From Ziziphus jujuba (taxonomy: Eukaryota; Streptophyta; Magnoliopsida; Rosales; Rhamnaceae): a stretch of DNA of 64,000 nt. Position 1 is the stretch's first letter. Every line of letters begins with the position of its first letter. The notes below the pieces were generated by a model, which saw only the letters and a program-made list of their open reading frames with translations, made no database searches and was not told where the DNA came from. Made by a program: the position numbers and the translations under genes. Location: NCBI RefSeq assembly GCF_031755915.1, contig NC_083381.1:6026501-6090500 (forward strand), in the 5' to 3' direction. Shown in pieces: positions 58,301 through 64,000 of the stretch.

Positions 58301-61300
58301 TAGTGACTAAAACTTTAAAAGCAATGTAACTGCTGTTTTGTATTTGATCCTATTGACAGTATCATTCTGTAAAGTTCAGAGACATCTACTCAAATTTATT
58401 CTGAACAACATCTCAAAATGAAATTATAACTATTCTCTTTATCCCTTCCCCCCATACCAAATATAGTGGCAAATAATATGAGATTCAAGTTTTCTTCCTT
58501 CTCAGTTTACCATGTTTTCTTCTTTTTGACCATTTTATTTCATTCTTGTAATTTGATATTACTTTAACACTGTCTCTAAATTACATTATCTTATTTATAA
58601 TTTGATATACCTTAACCTATTCTGCTCAAACTATAATACAAATTAGAGACAACTTTTAAAAGTGAAGATATTTTCTGTTTGGACTATTCAAATTCCCATC
58701 TTGATTTTATAAGCATCAATTGCCTTACCATTTAGAAGTTAATTGATCTAGCTTCGCTTCGGTGGTCCAAAAACTTACTCTCCTTGTTTCAAAGGATTTT
58801 TAAAGAACTATTGATATTCCATGGAGGATCAACTTAAGAATTTATTTTCTTTTTTTCTTTTGTCATATTTCATCTTCCATTTTAAAGACCATTTGATGAA
58901 TTCACCAAGAGAACTAGATGCCCGAGAGTCATCAGGTAAATGATTGCAATAGAGAAGTTAGTTATCACCTCTGACAATTTTGCATATTTAGTCGTGAAGT
59001 GTGATACAGCAGCTTCTTTTAACGTATGATCATCTCTTTCAATTGCTGATAGAGAGTTCAATGCAGCAACTGCATCTTCCTGCGATCGACATAACATCTT
59101 CTCCTTAGACTCTATAACTGCCTGCAGCCTTATATCATCTACCAGCTGAAGATTAGGATCCACCTATAATAATTTAGGTCATTTAAAAGATTAAACAAAC
59201 TATAATATTTCTTCAAAAAAATGGCTAAAGTGGTATTTTGAATTTTAGGTCTAGACTGTAGAGACCAACCATCTTATCCGTCAAAGATGCTTTAACAATA
59301 GGAATTAACTCTGTTAGATTTCCAGCCCTCGCTGAAAATATAAGCATGTACGATGCCAAAGTAAAAAGAGACCTTCTACAAGATGGCTGCAGACCTCCTT
59401 CAATAGGCGTGCAAAAAAAAAAAAAATTAGAAGAAATATCAAGAAAAAGTTCCAAACTATCTTAACTAGAAAGGTCTATTTAAAAAATGCAATCCAATTA
59501 TATGGAATAGAGATAATGCATACAAATTTATATAATTTCAGTCAGCAAGTTAAATTTGTAAGCAGCAAAAAAACTCCAGATCCTTATATTATCGAAATTT
59601 ACTAAAACAATTTCGAAGAAAAGGAAAATGTACAATAGCCACAACCCTCTAAGGTGCATACTTAGTGCAAAATGAAATATCATACTAAAAATTAATCCAA
59701 CTTACCTTCTTGATTGAGAGACATGGTCCTAAGGGAGAGCGCCAGCTGGAAGCATCTTACAAGCACTGCATGACTAGAAGTCTAGCGAACAAAAAAATAA
59801 GAATAAAAATAAAAATAAAAATAGATGAAAAACTTAAGTAACATTTAGATTAATTGTCTTGTGACAACCTCCTCTCAAGTATTAATACAAACTCCATGTC
59901 TTCACCATTTACTAATTTTCAATCACAAAGTTAATAGCTCCTAGCTAATGTTACACCTATCATAAATGAAAAGGTTGGAATTCCAAGTTCTGGCAGTTAA
60001 CATCACTAATGTTAGCATATTTCAAGTTGCACAAACCATTCTCCCACTAGCAAGGCTCATTGTATGATTAAAGAGGGTACAGAACCAATTTAGCATGGAT
60101 CTTATTCAATTGACAGAAACATTCTCAATCCAAAGATTCCATTATCCTTCCAAACCTCATAAATAAATCTCATTTTCATTTTACGTTGTAATCCTCTGCT
60201 CTAATTTATGAGTAATACTACTATGAGTACCAACTTGTCTACCAACCTTTATGAGACTAACAGATGTGAGTAAATTAATGGTTGACTATTTAACAAGGCC
60301 TATAAACATAGACAAGTGAACCCAAAGCAAACCAACAAAAATCGCCATATTAGTAGGTATCAAAAAAGTTGGTAAACAAGCAGGAAACTGTAGTTCTTTA
60401 AAAAAAGTATGCACCTATAAAATATTGCTAATTTACTAGAACATTAACTTTTAGATTCTGTTCCAAAGACATTCCTTTTAATTTTTTTGAAGGGATCTAT
60501 ATCTGCACAAAAGAAAGAGGATAACACAACTAAATATGGCAGATTTGAGTGATCCATGTCCTCAGAATATGGCGGCAGGATACTGATACTTCAGCATGGC
60601 CATGTCCCTTCTGGACTCAACAAAAACTAAGGTGGGAGCAAAGTCTATGGAATATTATGATAAACACCATCAAATGATAGGAAAAGGGAGCTAGTGAAAA
60701 AATAATCATCAACAAAACAAATAAAATCATATAATAAGCACAGGATCTCACCTTAGATCGGGTAAACAGTAAAGCAATATTATAAGTGTGGGCCATTGCT
60801 TCGAAATTTGCAGGAGTGTTTTCTGCAGATGTTGCCTGAACCCAGATAGATGAAAGCAAGAGATTCACTTGGTGACTGCTCAACCGAAGGGAAGTTAGCT
60901 CCTGGAAGTTTTAGATAGAGCAGATATTTGAATAAGATTTTCAACAAACAACCACTCCCAAATAAGTAAGACAAAATACTATATGACTTCTAGAGTATCC
61001 TGTGGAGATCAAGTTAAAATTTCATACTGTTCTTCCTCCGGTCAAAGCACTCTTAAAGCTGTAGGATTGACCATATTGTTTCACATAGACATCCGATATC
61101 TGACTATCTTCCTCCTTTGGTCCTATATCAACAGGTTCTAGATTGTCCCGACTTTCATCATGAGGGGAAAATCTTCCAGCCCTATTCTTCTGCAATGTAT
61201 TGACGGAAGAAAACCCAGAAACAGCATCTGAAGGTTTCATTTTCTGGTCCAACAGAGGCGAAAGCGCAGATGGCATAAGCACCATGGAGAAAATGCTATG

Positions 61301-63930
61301 CGCTCCAACTCGTGTTTCATGATCTGGGTGAGACATTGCTAGGAGTAGTTGATGAAACAGAGCATCAGGAAAAGCCTGAAATAAGGTTTAGGTAATTTTT
61401 AAACATAAATGGTCCTACATGATCAATACATACAACAACGTCATGTAACTTGATAAATAGCACTTGCCTTCTTGTGATATGATATATTAGGGACTGAAGA
61501 GACAATCTTTGCAGTCTGGTAAATGGCAGAGATAGTAGTCCTGGCTACAATTGTAACTGTTGAAATATTCTCTAGCACCATAGCCATCATATCCAGAATG
61601 GGTCCCACATCTCCAACCTATTAAGCACCAAGTTTCTTTAAGAAACAATATAATAAGCATCATCCATGCTTGACCTAAAATATATTACTTAAGTAGTTAC
61701 AAGCTTGAATTTGAACACTATAATACCAAAATCTGTATCACTTGTATTATCTATGATACCAAAATCTGTATCACTCGTATCGTATTTAAAAGCAGATATG
61801 ACTTAAAATGCAACTTATAAATGACCAGGGAGGCTGTGGCCTTGCGCTTTCCAATAATAACCTCAATTTGAAGAATAGGGTGGTTCCCAAAAAGTAATTA
61901 GCTAAATTTTTATCAGGATAAAGAAGCTAAACATACACAGTAAGCATTCCGAAATTCAACTCTTTCCTTTTTATCACGTAAAAGAGAATTTATTCCATGC
62001 AAAAGAACATTACTTATATCAAATTTATTCTAATAACATCATTTCCCTAATATTAATGAAACACAGATGATGTAAAGGATTCTCGAAGAGACGAAGATGG
62101 AAACCTAAAGAAATCTGTAAGACAAAGTTCCATAGAATACTATGCATATATATATAGAACCAATCATGTTAATTTCACAATTATCTTTCTATATCTTCAG
62201 GTTTAACCATTTTTGTCTTATCCCATGGAACCCTAAACTTTTACTTCTTTTTTGGATTTTTAATATTGGAGTGAGACAGGGAGATAAAGTGCTATAATAT
62301 ACATAGTTCAAGATAGTTACCAATTAGACAGTATTCAAATTCTATTTCCCATGGGCAAGAATCTAGGTACATATCAAATGAAAACTTAGAATTACAACAA
62401 ATACTGAAAATTAATATTTTCAGATATGAGATCAACACTCCAGTTCATGAAAGTTTCTAATTTAAAGTAAAACATAACACTCTTCCATTGGATAAAAATT
62501 GAGGATTTAACCACTGATATTTTACTTTGAAAGAGAGAAAACTGATAGGGTTTAACAATTAGAATAAGATTAGTTGATAAATTTGTTTTAAAATGATAAA
62601 ATATAATAAGAAATGTGTTGCAAAAAATTAATGCTGTCAAAATCATTACTTATTATCTTTACAAAGTGAAAATGTTATGAGCTTTATACACCTATAAAAA
62701 CTTAAAAGAACCTCTGATTAAACGACTTAAAATCTGGTTAAGCTTACTAGTGCATAAGGCAACTTATACAGAAAAGAATCATCTTAAAAAAGGCCCAAAC
62801 AAGAATCTGGCTGCCATAGAGAAAATTGAAATAAATTTGTGTAAAAGATCCTGAATGAGGAATCTTCATTGCTCTGGGCTTGGGCCATCTCAAAAGCGGC
62901 TTACATTTGTGTAAGGATTAGAAGTTTAGAACTCTAATTACATTATCCAAAAGATCCAAAAATTGAAATGGATTGTTACATAATCCAAAAGATCCAAAAA
63001 TTGAAATGGATTGTACTTTTATTATCATTCCACTGCTTCTAAATAGCCTAGTACCATATTGAAAAGGGGTCAGTCTCAAGCCCAAAATTCAAACTTTGAA
63101 GTAAAAAGACAAACCTTTTTTGAGAGCTGGGAGATGCATCCTTCTAAGGCTAACTGAAGATCAGCAATCCATTTATCTGTGCTCTTTGGGCTGGATACTT
63201 CAGATTGATTTTGCAAGCACTTACGTAATTGTTTTATCAGGTCACTTAATGCACCAATAATAGCTACAGATGCCTGCTGCTTTGCATTTTGTGCTAGTTG
63301 TGTGGTGACATTAATAATGTTAATCTGTAGGAGAGGTTGTTTTACAACATTCTTATGATCCAAGTGCTTGACCAACATAGATATCAAGATATGGGAGTTC
63401 TCTCCTGCTGTTCAATAAACTTCATGTCAATTTTGGAAAGAATATTAGGGAAAAAGACCAAAAGATCAATGTCTGACCTGATTCCTCTAAAAGCGACTGC
63501 AAATACATCAAAACTGAATAGGCAACTCCTCTCTCTACAGACCAATAATTTTCAGCATCAAAATTTTGGAAAAGGGGTTCAAGCACTCGACGCACAGTTG
63601 TACCCTCCTTGGCCAATTTGGCAATATTACCCAAGCAAACCCTAGACCAGTAAGAGGGGCTCTTGTTTGTGTCCCTGAATAAAGAGCACGTAAGTCAAAG
63701 AATGTAAGGCAATCCTAAACTCTTTCCTAACTAAATTGTGATAAACCAAATAGAATATAGACAGCATGAATCCAAAATTACATTGTGTGATCCACATCAG
63801 GTTTGGTTGCCAGATTTGATATTGAAGGAACCTCCTCCTGGTCCTGAGATTGGGATTTTTGATTGTCTTCCTTGGAATTATCAGAGTTGATTTGGAGATC
63901 CATATAGTTCTCCAAAGTCACTGATATGAT
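55371..63930 (-). CDS. Plant EFR3-like ARM-repeat protein (EFOP/SRL2 family), 5'-truncated by the window
   Basis: Thirteen exons on the minus strand join in phase to 2298 nt (765 codons and TAA): 63782-63930, 63478-63674, 63115-63404, 61468-61617, 61028-61375, 60752-60901, 59706-59781, 59270-59397, 58969-59163, 57845-57985, 57643-57771, 56269-56454 and 55371-55529. Markers include SVERGVAYSVLMYLQSLLEE, AMSHPDHETRVGAHSIFSMV, ARAGNLTELIPIVKASL and the terminus YDKFLKAAGC. Plant EFR3 proteins are helical-repeat scaffolds at the plasma membrane. In yeast and animals EFR3 anchors the PI4-kinase III-alpha complex; in rice the SRL2 member affects leaf rolling. The N-terminal part, including any palmitoylated cysteines, lies beyond 64000. 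All introns are GT-AG except the one after 61468, which is GC-AG. No stop or frameshift is seen, so it is probably functional. Confidence 0.92.
61376..61467 (-). other. GC-AG intron of the EFR3-like gene
   Basis: On the gene strand the exon ends CACAAGAAG and the intron starts GCAAGTGC. It ends TTTCAG before GCTTTTCCTGATGC. AAG/GCAAGT is the strong form typical of genuine GC donors, and only this junction gives the expected YHKK-AFPDALFHQ join. Confidence 0.85.
61717..61785. repeat. Intronic tandem duplication of about 33 bp
   Basis: 'taccaaaatctgtatcact' occurs twice in a row (about 61725 and 61759) within the 1.5-kb intron between EFR3-like exons 3 and 4. Confidence 0.75.
62946..63017. repeat. 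Intronic tandem duplication of 36 bp
   Basis: Two adjacent copies of 'atccaaaagatccaaaaatt' followed by 'gaaatggattgt', in the same EFR3-like intron. Confidence 0.8.
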
Positions 63931-64000
63931 CTATTAAACAATAAAGAAAAAGATTTTGAAAATTAATGCTCATAAGCTCCACCTTCAATAGTCCTCCGTG

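Noticed and set aside
62392..62646. 84-codon minus ORF in the 1.5-kb EFR3-like intron
   Set aside because: AT-rich intronic sequence. The exon 3-exon 4 join is already in frame and matches the family.
1..64000. CRISPR arrays, bacterial operons, tRNA or rRNA genes
   Set aside because: No regularly spaced repeats with unique spacers, no ribosome-binding-site/operon structure, and no cloverleaf or rRNA-like sequence was seen. The DNA is plant nuclear.

Overview
The window is nuclear DNA of a eudicot plant. It has large AT-rich intergenic tracts, GT-AG introns, dense LTR retrotransposons and MITEs, a coiled-coil NBS-LRR gene, a DYW-class PPR gene and a plant EFR3-like gene. A woody rosid would fit, but the sequence alone does not fix the species. 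Only two loci look like intact host genes: the intronless PPR-DYW gene (41131-43716, minus) and the multi-exon EFR3-like gene (55371-63930, minus; its 5' end lies beyond the right edge). Most other coding signal is decayed transposon or pseudogene.

Layout, left to right. 1-5140 holds relics (a Copia RNase H tail, a TIR-like element, a short hAT-like reading frame) in AT-rich DNA. About 5145-18630 is one Ty3/gypsy element of the Tat type, inserted on the minus strand. Both LTRs, a polypurine tract and a probable primer-binding site can be seen. It carries gag, protease, RT, two RNase H domains and integrase, plus an extra ORF on the opposite strand between pol and the 3' LTR. An unclassified 1.7-kb insertion (11926-13661) splits its integrase. 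20202-23949 is a CC-NBS-LRR gene with four frame breaks, three of them in homopolymers. 26311-40560 is a mosaic of small transposons: a fold-back Tourist-like MITE with two 422-bp arms, a hAT MITE with an 8-bp target duplication, a second Tourist-like MITE, Helitron 3' ends and LINE RNase H relics. It also contains exon-like pieces of one or two unrecognised genes.

41131-47290 is a divergent gene pair: the PPR gene, and an ALG13-like (UDP-GlcNAc transferase catalytic subunit) pseudogene. The last ALG13-like exon occurs twice, and a decayed Tork/Tnt1-like Copia element (47292-52487) sits exactly between the two copies. 53283-54440 holds an LRR relic and a LINE relic. 55371-63930 is the EFR3-like gene: 13 visible exons whose phases join into 765 codons plus a stop, including one GC-AG intron.

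The genes do not form one functional system. The most unusual observations are the antisense ORF of the Tat element, the long near-perfect hairpin at 29320-30181, the exon-Copia-exon sandwich at 47022-52756, and recent tandem duplications in both the promoter and the LRR of the NBS-LRR gene. All identities come from reading translations and motifs by eye; no database search was run.
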